Assembly (NCBI GenBank): GCA_028456385.1
Contig: JALNQF010000093.1
Coordinates: forward strand, 107,196-171,195
Source: Ophiosphaerella korrae
Lineage: Eukaryota > Ascomycota > Dothideomycetes > Pleosporales > Phaeosphaeriaceae
DNA: 64,000 bases
Direction: 5' to 3'
The notes beneath the pieces are model-generated. The model did no database searches. It saw nothing but the letters and a program-made list of their open reading frames with translations, and was not told the DNA's origin. Shown piece by piece: positions 46,501 to 58,384 of the stretch. Every line of letters starts with the position of its first letter. Position 1 is the stretch's first letter. A program made the translations under genes and the position numbers.

Positions 46501-47820
46501 CCTGGAAAATGTAGAAAGGATGGAAAACTTCGTCGACTAGTAGTTGGCCAGTGGACTTCTCAGCAATGTCGATGAGATTCTTTCCAAAAACGAGTTCACG
46601 GTAGTCTCGTTCTTCGTTGTCCAGACCCTCACGAAGGGCGGCGACCTCGGTCCAGGCCGGGTCTTTCCAGGTGTTGGCAAGAACAAACCTGTCCTTGAGC
46701 GGGTGGTACACGAAGCGAATATATCTGTAATCTAGACAGCACAGCTCTTTGATAAGCGGATCGTCATCTTCGTCCCAATCTCCACGCCGCCCCTTTTCTA
46801 GGTCACCGAAGACGGTTGATAGCGAGCGGCCGTACGTTTGTCTATCCACGTTCTGGATGGCGAACTCGCCCCATTGATTCTCGATGACGACCCAGTCACA
46901 CTCCTTCAGTGGCGTGCTTCTTCCTATCAAGCCCACCCTCCAGCGGGGCAGCCACCGGAAGAGCAGCCAGGCGATTCCCAATGTTGCAGTACAAAGCACA
47001 GCATATGCGGCAAAACCAATGGGCGAAGTGGAAAAGCCAGCGACGACAATGGTGAGATCCTCGGTCATGATGTAGATTTTCTGGTTTGAGCGCCGCCCTT
47101 TCCAGTCAGCGCCAGAGCCCGCACTCCCTGCCGAAGAATGGCGTCGTAGCAAGGGCCTGTCGATGGATTTCCTACTTCTACTACTTCTACCACCGCTAGA
47201 TGTGCGCCGCGATCGCGATGGAGATGGCGATACTGAGTTGGACGACAGCGAGGACAGGCCAGCCTCGAGGTCTTCCAGCTCTTCTGCGGTATAGCCCTCA
47301 TACTCCCCATCCTCGTCGACAATAGCCTCGTCCTCGAGGCCCTGGTCTGAGTCTTGTTCTTCATCATAGTACGCAAAGCTGGTCACGCTTGCTGTGGAGT
47401 CTGCCCGTGGTCGGCGATGCGAGAAAGCGGAGACGCTCGTGGGGACGCTCTCCGACATGGGACCGGAGAAGACCTGGATTGTGGGCGTCAGCTGCTGTCC
47501 GGTCTCTCTGTTGCCCTGCCGCAGGCGGAAGGGCGGCGGCATGGGGCCGAGTTCGTATACCTCGTCTTGCGCCATCTCGACGTCTTCTATGAAGCTTGCT
47601 CTGTGCCACTTGTTAGGCTGCACGCAACGGCTGGCGTGTGTACAACATACTCGCTGAACGTAGATCCGCGGCGATACATGCCAATGGATCTGCGGCGCCG
47701 CTCAGGGCTCCCGTTTGCTGCCATGGTTCCTCCGCCGGTGTGAGTGTGGCTCTTGCTCAGCGCATTGGGGAGGGAGAGAAGATTTGATATTCCGTCGTCT
47801 GGCGGTCCCGCCGCGTCCAT
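43568..47820 (-). CDS. ypk9: P5B-type cation-transporting ATPase (Ypk9 / ATP13A2 family)
   Basis: Exons 47820-47651 and 47600-43568, intron 47601-47650 (50 bp), 1400 residues. After an N-terminal Arg/Ser-rich cytosolic tail come a membrane-anchor segment (IGFAAYAVLCTATLGIAWLLF), the actuator motif VNESMLTGESIPVSK, the P5B-type membrane motif PPALPATLTIG, the phosphorylation site DKTGTLTEEG (Asp about 704), the nucleotide-binding KGAPE, and the hinge CGDGANDCGALKAAD. PPALPA rather than PPELP separates P5B from P5A (Spf1). Family members sit in the vacuole or lysosome membrane; animal ATP13A2 exports polyamines, and yeast Ypk9 protects against metals. The gene is complete. Confidence 0.94.
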
Positions 47821-48020
47821 GCCAAGTAGCGCGGAAAGCTTCGAGGTATGACGGCAAAGGGAAGCTTATCGCGGACGCTCTAACCCGATTCGACTTTTGG
47901 CCTCATTCAGCAACGACGTCCCGAGCCCGTCCGTCTCAAGACACTTCACAGGAACGAAACATAGAATGCATCTGGGCTTTATAGATATCTTGCAAGCTAC
48001 GGAACGATACATCTGTTGCA

Positions 48021-49209
48021 TTACCCCTGCGTCTTCGCCTTCACAAACGCAACCATATCGTCCAACCCCTCCTGTGTGGATTTAAACGTGCCTGGCGCGT
48101 ACATGATAAATCCGTGGGGCGCTCCATTATATATCTTCACCACCGCCTCATTTCCCCACATTGCCCACTTCGCCCCTAATAGCACCGTATCATCAAGCAG
48201 CGGATCCTCACTTCCGCAGGTGAACAACGCTGGCGGCAGCTTCAGGCCCCTGAGGTCTGTGTAAATCGGTGAAATAGATGGATCCCTGCGCTGCGCCTCC
48301 GTGGTGTTGGGGAGCAACGCCTCTATGTACGACTTCATGACGTCGTGGTCGATGACGAGTTTCTTCTCGTGGTGATGCGTGTGGGGGAGGAACGATGATA
48401 GGTCAAAGCACCCGAAGTGCAGCAGTAGGCCTTTGAAGGCAAAGGAAGGCGCCGCTTTGAGAAGATGTATTCCAACCAGACATGCCAGGTGACCGCCCGC
48501 ACTCTCTCCGCCAGTAAAGAGCAATGGGCCGCCGAAAGATGACGGGCCATGGGCGATGAGATGTTTCGCTGCGTCATAACAATCTTCAGCACATGCAGGC
48601 CAGGGGTTTTCAGGCGCGAGGCGGTAACCGATGGACACGACTGTCAGATCGAATGCATCGGCCATGTACTTCAAGTAGGGATCTTGGCTAATGACGGGAT
48701 ATGAATCAGTTCAATCTCCAATGCTTTGGAGGACGGGTTTTGCTCAATCAACTTACTATGCCTCGCTTTGCAACACAAATCCTCCCCCGTGGATATGCAT
48801 GTGTATCCCTTTGCTCTTACCACTTGCAGGCTTGAACATGCGGTATGGAATTGGCCGACTAGCATCGCGTGACGGTAATTCGCCGTTTATGCCCTCCTCT
48901 AGCACTATAGGTTTGGGTAAAGGGGTTTTCCCTTCCCACCGAAGTTTCCGGTATTCGGCAGCGCCGACCTAGAAAAAAATAATCAGAAATTGGAAAGGGG
49001 CAATACAGATACAAAAGATCCTAAGTTTCATGTAGCAAAAGAAAAAAATATAAATGACTTTGGGTAAAAAAGTCTCAAAGTACCTCATACCACCTTGGCC
49101 CATCGGCCCATATCTTGATCAGTTTCTCATTAACCTCTTGTGTTTGCTTGTCAATGTTTTTGGGGTCAAATTTAGAAGCATCAATCGTGAGGTCGGATTT
49201 TAGTGACAT
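48021..49209 (-). CDS. HSL-family (GDXG) alpha/beta hydrolase
   Basis: Exons 49209-49084, 48968-48757 and 48687-48021, introns 48969-49083 (115 bp, unusually long for this window) and 48688-48756 (69 bp), 334 residues. The start is ATG 49209 (MSLKSDLTID). The oxyanion motif is MHIHGGGFV, the nucleophile TGGESAGGHLA, the acid CGSEDPLLDD and the His NGAPHGFIM, so the catalytic set is complete. RLAPENPWPA is the usual HSL-family loop. No signal peptide is seen. Fungal relatives act on short acyl esters or secondary-metabolite lactones, and none can be picked here. The first intron contains an A/T-rich tract. Confidence 0.9.
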
Positions 49210-49784
49210 GATAGGCGATACAAGCGGGCCTTGGGAGCATGTAGATTGAGTTCTAGTACATGTAATCAAGGTGCCAAGGTGGAGTCTTTGAAGTACCCTA
49301 CGCTTTCGCTTTGAAGGATAAAACCCAAGGATAGTTAATAATGTTATATAAGGGGCAGGTAGCTACGTGTCATACATCCTTGATGCCGATTTCTCTAGTA
49401 AACTAAGAGGGGTAGCGGGGTAAGCGACGTGCCTCGATGTTATCTCCACCAATGTATCAATAGTTGGTACTTGTATTCGGATTACTCTTTCGAGTTCTCC
49501 GAAGTCGGTCCGTTACGCTCTCCAATATCAAAATTAGGGGATGCAGTACACGATTTTACAGAGATTTCTTTTACCGCCATTATTATCATCATGAGGGATG
49601 ATTCTGGGCTGAGTAGACGAAGCTTAGCTGCTGTCATTATTTAAACCGTGTTTGCTATAAACCGGCCATTTCCCACAGTTTTGGTTGACTGAAGATTGGG
49701 CACACGACATGGAGAAATGCATGCAGGTGGGGCTGTGAAGTGATAAGGCCGCAAGGTAATATTTTTCAAGCGTAGATAGGGAAT
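49210..49784. other. Intergenic, no gene seen
   Basis: 575 bp upstream of the HSL hydrolase and at the 3' end of the membrane-protein gene. No gene-like frame. Confidence 0.55.
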
Positions 49785-51178
49785 TTATCGTCCGTTCTTG
49801 GACAGCGCCCGGGATGTTCCGTTCGTCTGACCTTTCGTTTGTTTCCGAAACTGCTGAATATCCTTGAAAACCCACAATCTGACCATATCAAGCACAATAT
49901 TCGCTATTCGGAATGGGTACATAAAAATATCCCAAGATAAATGTAGGCCATACCTAAATATGCCGACTACCCAGCTAATAGCTATGAAGATAATGCCTGG
50001 CTTCTGCCCCGTCCGCGCCGCTGCTGCGGCCAAAGAGAGTGTGTCCTGGAGTCGCACATCAATCTCTTGGAAGCGTGCCTCTATTTGAATTGATTGTGCC
50101 ATCTGCCGTTTCTCGTATTTTCGAACTGCACGATTCAAGGCGTCAAGCTGGTGTTGTATGCCTTGCCGAACTTCGGCGCTGACCTTCATCAAGTCAACAT
50201 TGCTTTTCTTCATTGGTCCATCAAATTGTGCTTCAAGTTCTGCCAAACGTCGACTTAGTTGTGGAATATTTGCTAACCCTGGACTATCGATGGAATCTGA
50301 TCGGACTATGCGCTGGAGGCTCAAGGTCCGCTCATGTATCATTCTGCTTAAGCGTGAAATCGGTCTCGCTTCGGCTGCGAGGACGTAGATAGTAAGATTC
50401 AAATCAGTTACCACCCCATCTCTTGTTGCATGTGTGAACTGGGCACGCATGTGGTGCAACAAGTATGCTCCCAGCAAAGGCCCTATCAGGCACGCGGTAA
50501 ACGCCATCATTTCAACCCGTTTGAGCTCTTTACGAGCACTCCTTTGCATATCACTTCCTGTTGGTGTGCTGACTTTGTCCGAGTTTGTCGGTTCTTCTAA
50601 TATAGCTTTCGCAGAATCTGCACGCTCTGGACTTTCCACGACGCTCTCTTTATCTTCTTCTTGGATCACATCATCGTACACTGACTCGTCGACATCAATG
50701 TAATTTCGTTGTTGAGCCTCGTGGTACCATTCCCTGGCCTCATAAGCCTTTAATTGCCACGCCTGACCCGTTTCACTTACCATGGCATCGTGGCACATTT
50801 GTGCATGAACCAAGCTGATAACATAAGCAGGACTATATCGGTCGCGAAAGTCCCTCCATTCGGATGTGTCAACGCTGCGATGGCCGGTACAATGGCAAAG
50901 AGAACAGGAGTCGAATGCCAGAATGATGACTCCTCCGAGGTGATGGTTTTGCCTACATCAAGGCTCACACCTGCTCGTAGGAGGTTGTCTGTTGAGGATC
51001 GACAGGACTGTTGCGTGTCTGATAAATTGGAAAGCAAGGAACTTCGACGGCGAGGAAGGCTTGCAGAAAATAAACTTGCCCCTTCTGTGAATGTGGCGGC
51101 ACGATTTAGGATCTTTCGACGAAGCAGAGATGGTACATGGGATCCTGAAGCCTGACCTTCGGCTAGGGAGCTGTCCAT
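49785..51178 (-). CDS. Uncharacterised fungal membrane protein
   Basis: Exons 51178-50781 and 50733-49785, intron 50734-50780 (47 bp, GGCCAG acceptor; phase joins TG to G giving MPWEWYHEAQ), 448 residues. The N-terminus (about 1-75) is Ser/Arg-rich and cytosolic-looking. Two membrane segments lie around 88-125 (STPVLFAIVPAIAAL and TDIVLLMLSAWFM). An acidic linker follows, then a third segment (MAFTACLIGPLLGAYLLHHM), a long coiled-coil-like helix (LSRRLAELEAQF to ARFQEIDVRLQDTLSL) and a fourth segment (GIIFIAISWVVGIFRYG). I recognise the layout as a conserved hypothetical family of Pezizomycotina, but no function is known to me. It looks intact. Confidence 0.75.
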
Positions 51179-52537
51179 GGTGGTGAAGAGACGTTGCGAC
51201 TACAGCCTGGTGATATGGCATCAATCAAAGAGTCCCGTCGTTGCATGGAACCAACACACGTCGTGCATCAAGAGTTAGCTGTGTGCGGTGCATTTTTAGG
51301 TGGGCTCTCGTGACGCTCATATTTAGTCGCGGTTGCGCAGGTGTCGCGTGTCACCTATTCGGCAGCCTCGGCGGAAAGGCCGGAGAATGGTTACGTCATT
51401 CACTTGCTCTGGAGGGCGCGAACTAAGCGTTCAGGATAAGGCAACCCCAGGAATCTACCAACATATGCTTCTTAAATTAGGAGTAGATAGTATCTTTATT
51501 TACCAAAGTTCAACTGCGAATACATTGTCCGGGTAGGCGACCAGAGCCAAACCAATGTCCATCGTTGCATTACGTACTAGGTGGCTCGACTCGACAGACT
51601 TCCTGACTTGTTGCAAACATCCTAACCTACTTTGATGAGCCCTGCATTTGTGGGAGCGTTGGCATGATATCGAGTAGCGGTGATGAAGTCACACGGCCGG
51701 CTCTAGCAGCAACCCCTCGAAATCAGTATTCGGCGAACATTCTTACTGGCAGTCGATTACTCTATGCTTGGTTTACCACCTAATCTCATTGGGTATGAAA
51801 ACTAGATGTGTGAGTTGTGATCCCACTTTGAATCTTCGGGCGAAGAAGATGGGTTACTGATTCACAGCGTCTTGCCAAAGTGAACGAGATCTCGAAATGT
51901 GAAATGTATTAGTGGTATAATGAGCAAGGTGTAGATTTCTAACTGTTCTACTTCTAATTATTCTAGATATCAGGCACTCGCTATTTGTTTGTCTTTTCTA
52001 TTCAGTCCCTCATCGGGTGCGGCGTGTCTCACCACCACAACTACTTGTATTGGCCAGCCCTCTTTGCACGAGCCATAAGTCGTACATCCTTTCTATTTAA
52101 TTGGCTGAATAAAAATCAACGAACTATACCTGGGTTTTAAGCACCCGGTGGGCTGAAGTGCCGAGCCTCCGGCTCCGTAGCCTGACTCGCTTTCACCTGC
52201 CCAGCAGCAAAGTCAAACAGGAGTCGCTATTGAGCTTTTATTGAGTGTAAGACATCTATTGAGTGCTTATTGTGTCATACGAAAACATATTTGTACGTAC
52301 GTATGGACTATGTTATGCAATATTTATTTCTCGCCCCCCTTTCAAAACCTCCTACTTTCGACCCTTTGCTTCAACTCTATATCTATACAACCTACGCGTT
52401 AGACGTTCTGACCTGATTCCGAAATTTTGTTCTCGAATAACAATATTCAAAAACCCCACTGTAAGCTCGCAGGCCAGACACCTACGAAGGATTTCGTCAA
52501 TTTTCGCATTTCTGTGTCAGGACAAACTCTTTACAAT
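51179..52537. promoter_or_regulatory. Divergent intergenic region upstream of ste3
   Basis: About 1.36 kb between head-to-head genes. The right part (52.2-52.5 kb) is AT-rich and probably the ste3 promoter and leader. I saw no protein-like frame and no certain pheromone-response element. Confidence 0.5.
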
Positions 52538-53921
52538 ATGCCAGACTTGACGGCGCATTTCTACCCACAAGCTATAGTATTCTCGGCCTTCGCATTTCCT
52601 GCATGGATGCTATGCATTGCACCCCTTGTATGGCACTTTGCACAAGGCAACATCGCAACTGGTTCCCTCATCCTCTGGGTTATGATGAACAACTTTTTCA
52701 ACTCGATCAACCCACTCATCTGGCCGAACGACAACCTCAAACAATGGTGGAGAGGTGATATTTGGTGCGATATTCATGTGCGCATCCAGGTTGGCAGTGT
52801 GGTAGGCATAACCATGTCTGCAGTTATGATCTTACGGAAACTGGCCAAGATCATGGATACCAGCAACATCACTGTATCTCCGAGTCGCAACGGGAAATTA
52901 AAAGGCCAGGCCTTGGAAATTCTCTGGTGCTGGATTTATCCACTGTTCCTGATCATCATTTACTACGTCGTCCAGCCTCTGCGATACATGATTCATGGAA
53001 TTATCGGCTGTAAATCTGCATTTGACACTAGCTGGCCCAGCATAGTATTGAACTACATGTGGGCACCTATCACGGCATTTATTGCCACAGGGTATGCGTG
53101 TAAGTCTCGTTTGCCGCGTTTTCTACCAAGCAACCCTAACTGACCATGATACAGGTCTTCTCTGCTATCGCCTCTATCGATACCGCCGTGAATTCGCCTG
53201 TCTACTTACAGCTCGCAAAACCACAAAGTCACGATTTATACGCCTCTTCGTAATTTGCGTGGTGGTCGTTGTCTTTTATACACCCTGGGCTGTATGGATC
53301 GTGGCCGACATCTTGGGCGAGGTCGTGGACTCATACTCCTGGTCTCGTGTGCACGACCCAAAAACCTTCAATTCTATTCTCAAAGAGCCTTCGAACGGCA
53401 TCGTACACGTCGATAAGTGGGCCCAGGTAGTAACAGGCTATGTCATGTTCTTTATATTTGGCACTGGCTCAGATGCGTCCAGTATGTACAAGGATGCACT
53501 CTTGGTGGTTGGCCTTGGTAAAATCTTTCCGAGTCTGTATCTCAAACGGGAGAGTGGAAGTAAGAGGCCATCAAGCTTCATCGTTGCGCGTACGTGGACT
53601 TCGAATATGTCGAGCAAGGCGAAGAGCATGTTTAGTTCTAAAGCGGATTCGAGTGTGGATTCCATTAACGAGAGCACGCACCGTAACTCCGTTACGCTGG
53701 ATTCAATGCAGCAGCTTCACTCCATGCCATCGGAGCAGCCCATTTTGCATCAGGGGGAGCTTCCACTACGCACTAAGATACTCTTCTTCGAACGTTTCTT
53801 TAGCCGTCGAGGCAGTCAGCAAAGCATCCTACCGCTCTTTGTACATCGGTCGGTTTTGGAGACGAACAACACCGGCGACTCGAAATCAACAACTCAGATC
53901 GGTCTGCTCAACGCTCATTAG
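52538..53921 (+). CDS. ste3: STE3-type lipopeptide (a-factor class) pheromone receptor
   Basis: Exons 52538-53099 and 53155-53921, intron 53100-53154 (55 bp, CCTAAC branch), 442 residues. ATG 52538 begins MPDLTAHFYP. Seven hydrophobic segments can be traced. The family-defining third block is NNFFNSINPLIWPNDN, with WRGDIWCDIHVRIQVG after it, then ALEILWCWIYPLFLII and IVLNYMWAPITAFIA. The C-terminal 150 residues are a Ser-rich cytoplasmic tail. STE3-class G-protein-coupled receptors sense farnesylated pheromone during mating and conidial fusion. No pheromone precursor gene is evident next to it, and the receptor is usually unlinked from the mating-type locus in filamentous ascomycetes. Confidence 0.95.
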
Positions 53922-54703
53922 CCAAGTGCGCGCACATGTGTGACTAGCGGAGTACATGTTGTCCATGAAGTGCATTTAGATCACCAAGAAAAACTCGGTA
54001 ATGGTAAACTGAGAAGATCAGCCCACGATTAAACTGAACCGCATCATATTCACATAAGGGAATGTGGTGACCGCAGCAAGCTAGGATAACAACATAGTAG
54101 CCACTCTTTTCCAACTAGGCTTAATTAGTGAATTTTTTGGAGAATGATGGAAGGGTATGGCGCTTACTTCTCGCAACTTTTATTAATGTCAGTTTGTAAA
54201 TGGGGGTTCACCATCACATTTGGTCGACTTGGACACGATGCCTCAGCATAGATGCAACGTTGGGCCTAGCGGACAATACAACATCACAACTCAAATCACA
54301 CACGGGCTAGAACACTATAGGTGTCGTGAAGCATTTTTTCATTCCGTTATCGTGCATCCACATGGCGCATAATGTGTCAGTCAAAGGCAAGTTTTCTTGA
54401 TGGAAAGTAAGCCGGTGTTAGAGTGACCATCTTTGTCAAGTAAACTCCCGAGAACCCCAATGTGTAATTGACCAGCATCCCATAATGATTCTCAATCCAT
54501 CACAGTCGTTACCATCCGGGAGGATAATTTGAATGTTCGCAGTGTCGCGTGCCTGCTGTGCAACGTGATCCTTTGATCGAGAAGGCGTGAAACGGTAGAC
54601 AGCACTGCCAGTTGGCCGAATAGTTGTACGAAGAGAACGTGTCATTCATTGATCGTTATCGTTCAGAATTGAGATGGGAGCTGAGGTTGGGGGGGCGAGT
54701 AGC
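53922..54703. other. Convergent intergenic, no further gene seen
   Basis: About 780 bp between ste3 and rpl41, tail to tail. It should include both 3' untranslated regions. No gene seen. Confidence 0.5.
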
Positions 54704-54833
54704 TTATTTGCTACCGGAGTGGTTAGATTGTGGAGCGTCGAGGAGAAACATAGCAGACTTACGAACGAGCCCTCGTCTTTCTTCTCTTACGCTTGAGACG
54801 TCGCACGCGCTTCTTCCTCCATTTGGCTCTCAT
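54704..54833 (-). CDS. rpl41: Ribosomal protein eL41 (RPL41), 25 residues
   Basis: A microgene below usual size cut-offs. Exon 1 is 54833-54763 and encodes MRAKWRKKRVRRLKRKRR followed by KTRAR and two bases of Ser. Intron 54711-54762 (52 bp) has a GTAAGT donor, a CTAAC branch and a GGTAG acceptor. Exon 2 (54710-54704) completes Ser-Lys-stop. The product is 25 residues, the usual length of eL41, and almost all Arg/Lys with the invariant MRAKWRKKR start. It is a late, peripheral protein of the large ribosomal subunit. A likely 5' untranslated intron precedes it: GTAAGT near 54952 and CTAG about 12 bases before the ATG. Confidence 0.93.
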
Positions 54834-55268
54834 CTTGTCGGCGAGCTAGTATGAGGTCAGCGGCTGCAACTTGGAGCTTATGTGGGGTAAAGAGAAGGGC
54901 AGAGATGCTCAATTGAGTGTATCAGAGCTGGTACTGGATCGTGATAGGTGACTTACATTGCTGTCTAGATGAGTGTCGTGGGTTGCAGGAGAGAAGGTGG
55001 GTGCAGCTGCACGAAACCAGATATTCGGCGGTAGTGTGGCTTACATAAGCAAGCCGTGCGCGGGGCTCGCTTAACACCTGAGCGAATGAGGTGTAACGTG
55101 CCGACCTAAGGCTAACGACGTCACATGTAGTCTCATGCATCCGAGTTGACATTAGTGATCAAAGGAGAGTTATAAGGGATGGTAGGAGAAGCGGTGGCGT
55201 GGTTTGAGATTCGGGCTGACGGAGATGGTGTGACCACTGAGTGTAAGGTAGACTCCAAAATACCGTCA
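54834..55268. promoter_or_regulatory. Divergent promoter region, rpl41 / FHA kinase
   Basis: 435 bp. The part next to rpl41 (about 54846-54952) looks like a 5' untranslated intron of rpl41 (GTAAGT donor, ATACTAG acceptor). The remainder should hold both promoters. No other gene seen. Confidence 0.55.
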
Positions 55269-57485
55269 ATGGCTAACGTCTCAGACACCCAAGGGGGCAG
55301 AATTGAGATCTGCGGGAATGAGCAGTTTACTCTAGGAAGAGATCCAGAGCTTTGGTAAGAGTGATGTTCCCCACCGGGACGTAATCATGCTCTGACGGCA
55401 GGTAGTCGTTACTACTGGTTCAATGATCTTACCATCTCAAGACAACATCTGCGCGTTCATTGCATACTATACGAACAAAATCCTATATCAAACATTGCGC
55501 CATTCGTATATGTGACAGATATATCTGCAAATGGAACGTACTTGAAGAAGAGAAACGTTCAAAGTACCGACTCACAAGATCATCGCATTCTAATGGGACG
55601 TACGAACACCTTTCTTCTCAACAACGGAGACGAAATTATGTTATCTGAAAGGGTTCGGCTCGTGTTTTTCTCGGAAAAGACGACTAATCCTTTTAAGTTC
55701 ACAGACGTTCAAGAGCGTGAGATAGCTACCTTTGCGCGGGACTTTCTCATCACCGACCGCTTGCTTGGTGAAGGCGGCTATGGAAAAGTATTGATCGGTA
55801 TCGACCAAGCGACTCAACGCCAGCTTGCATGCAAAATGATCAAACTCGACACATTGTACGATAAACCCTCCGGTCCTTGTCTACGGCTCCCAACTACGTC
55901 CTCAGAGCAGACTCCCAGCGGAGGCAAGAAGCGTTGGCCAACTCGTGTTGCAGCATGTTTTCGCGAATTTGATATCCTCAAGGATCTCAGCCACCCAAAC
56001 ATCATACACGTGCAAAAAGTCTTCTGGAGCAACAATACAATCTACATCCTGCAAGAACTTATAACTGGGGGTGATCTATTTTCTTTTCTTGAGTACAACG
56101 GCGGCCGGCTTGACAATGCCCAAGCAACAGTCATCATTCAGCAAGTCCTAGTGGGAGTCAAGTATTTGCATGATCAGGAAATTGTTCACAGGGACCTCAA
56201 ACCCGACAATATCCTTATGACTTCGCTTGACGATGGAGCGCGTGTGGTGATTACCGACTTTGGTAATGCCAGATTTCTGCCTGCTGTCGTCGACAAAAGC
56301 CGTCAAGGCACGACCAAGTATCAGCGTATGTTTTCATATGTAGGCACTTTGGAATTTGCAGCGCCGGAGATCCACAAAGCCAACCGCACCATCCCCGCTG
56401 AGAAAGGGTATTCGAGAAGCGTGGACATGTGGTCTATTGGCGCGATAACTGCCACGCTGCTTACTGGAGATTTCATTTTCACTAACATAAATCATCCTCA
56501 ATATCGAGAAGATCCTCGCCTGGTCATTGTGGGTCTAGCAGCAAAGTGTGATTTGAGTGTGCTCGATAAAGAGGATCATCCTTCCTGGGGCAAAGTGCCG
56601 GACACTCCAAAGGACTTTATCAAACGTCTTTTGGTACTCGAAGAAGATGACCGATTGACGGCTACTGAAGCTCTACTTCATGACTGGTTCACAAACAAAT
56701 GCTACGCCCAGGACTTAGAAGACCTGTATAAGCGTTCCATAAAAGAATGGCGACCACGTCCGGTAGATGCACAGCTTGTGGAGCGCATCTCTAAGTCCTT
56801 GCCAAATCTAACCTCCACTCGGCCCCCCGGAAACCTTACGAGTCAAGAAACTGTGTCACGATTCTTTCCTCCTTCGGAGCAAGTACTGACACATAATATC
56901 ATTGACGCACTAAGTTTTTCTCAGAACCAGCGGACAGGTACACAACAATCTATTGAGAGTAATTGCGGCAAGGGTAAGTGTGATATCATGAGCCAGAAGG
57001 GATCTACGTTATCTGAGATCAGTGCCATCGAGTGTACCAGTCAGCTCTATCATGACCCAAGAAGCTATGATGAACAACAACCGGGAGAGCAATCTTACCG
57101 CGAGAGTCATGGTGCTCAGGATGAAATAATGCAAATCAACGAGTTCAGTTCGGAACACGAACAGGAGTCCGATGGGAGTATGGCAATGCAAGATGAGTAT
57201 TCGGCCTTTCATGACTTACCCCAAGAGGAAAACTATGGAGGCACCCCGGATCTCGATGATTTCATATATATTGCACCATCCCAGCATTTTCGTAATGTAA
57301 ATGTGTATCAGGAACAGGCAGGCTCACCTCTCGCCCAGAAGACCCCCTATCATCATGTCGAGGCTCTTGCGAATTCTTCCCCTCACGGCAATTATCAGCA
57401 TACACAATTTCTAGAGGAGAAACGAAGCCGCAGCGCATTCGAAGAAGAGGAAGCTACTGTACTAATCTGTGAGACACCTCCGTGA
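55269..57485 (+). CDS. FHA-domain Ser/Thr protein kinase (Chk2/Rad53/Mek1 type)
   Basis: Exons 55269-55354 and 55406-57485, intron 55355-55405 (51 bp, acceptor GGTAG, joining PEL-C-RYYWFND), 721 residues. The N-terminus is an FHA domain: FTLGRDPEL, then YYWFNDLTISRQHLRV, then DISANGTYLKK, with the phosphothreonine-binding Arg and Ser visible. The kinase domain spans about residues 142-430: GEGGYGKV, VAIK-type Lys in LACKMIK, HRDLKPDN, DFG, and APE. It carries an insert between the first lobe strands (PTTSSEQTPSGGKK) and a long activation loop. The C-terminal 250 residues are low complexity. The single N-terminal FHA fits Chk2 or meiotic Mek1; I cannot decide which. It should act in DNA-damage or meiotic checkpoint signalling in the nucleus. 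Confidence 0.88.
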
Positions 57486-58222
57486 GTCAATATGTTTGAC
57501 AATGGCTCAATGATGAACGGCTACAAACAGTAGAAATCAAAAGATCTCGTGGTGTCTTAGGAAGGCCCATTGTTGCCTTCGGGATGCTAGCTGTATTAAG
57601 TAGGCGACCAAAAGACGAATGTAATCCACATGGATGAATTTGAACAACTGTTTTCTGCTACGGTGAGGATCATGGTGAGTCGTATATTTCATTAAATTTC
57701 TATCATGCTATGATACCATATGATACAAGAATCCTACATTTAAACCACATCAGGTTCTCCAAAGAATGATGAAGTTGACTTCTGGTGCGCCCAGGACATT
57801 ACCCATATTCCATTTGGTCTAGGTTATTGCATGACATTTATATATTGGTGCATTGGCAATAGCAGCATATTCAAATATTGTTGTAGATGCAGCGCTTCCA
57901 TTGATCATGCTATTAAAATCTATTGGCGATTGTCACAGGTTCGGTGCAATTACCATATTTCCGGCCTTTCTCATTCACAAAGCCTTTGCTAGATGCCTAG
58001 CCTTGGGCCCCAGTCTATGCAAGCGCCTCTTGGACTTGCCAGAATTAGAGTGTTAACTGTTGAACAAAGTATTTGATTGTTATTTCTAGGTACTTATGTG
58101 CTGGATATATGTGTTACCGTTGGCTTCCCTTATACCGTCAGATATTCGTCCTACATACTAAGTACGCTCTGTCGTACAGGTCTGCTAAAATAGAGGATGA
58201 AGAGAGGTTAGCGCTAACATAG
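57486..58222. other. Intergenic, no gene seen
   Basis: About 740 bp of AT-rich sequence after the kinase. Frames near 57.75-58.05 kb are hydrophobic but have no recognisable motif. Confidence 0.5.
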
Positions 58223-58384
58223 AAATATGCTATAGCATTGCATAGTGATGGATGGTATAATGAAGCGGAAAAGCTGTTTGTGCAAGTGATGGAGACGTTC
58301 AAGAGGGTGCTTGGCGAGGAGCATCCCTCTACGCTGACCAGCATGGCCAACCTGGTGTCGACGTACAAGATTCAAGGGCGTAAT
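58223..58384 (+). pseudogene. Relic of a kinesin-light-chain-type TPR protein
   Basis: About 54 codons stay open and read as one and a half KLC-type tetratricopeptide units: GWYNEAEKLFVQVMET, then VLGEEHPSTLTSMANLVSTY. In filamentous fungi such repeats occur at the C-terminus of NB-ARC or NACHT (STAND) proteins. There is no start, no upstream nucleotide-binding domain, and the frame dies within a few codons on both sides. I read it as a leftover fragment of a larger gene. Confidence 0.6.
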
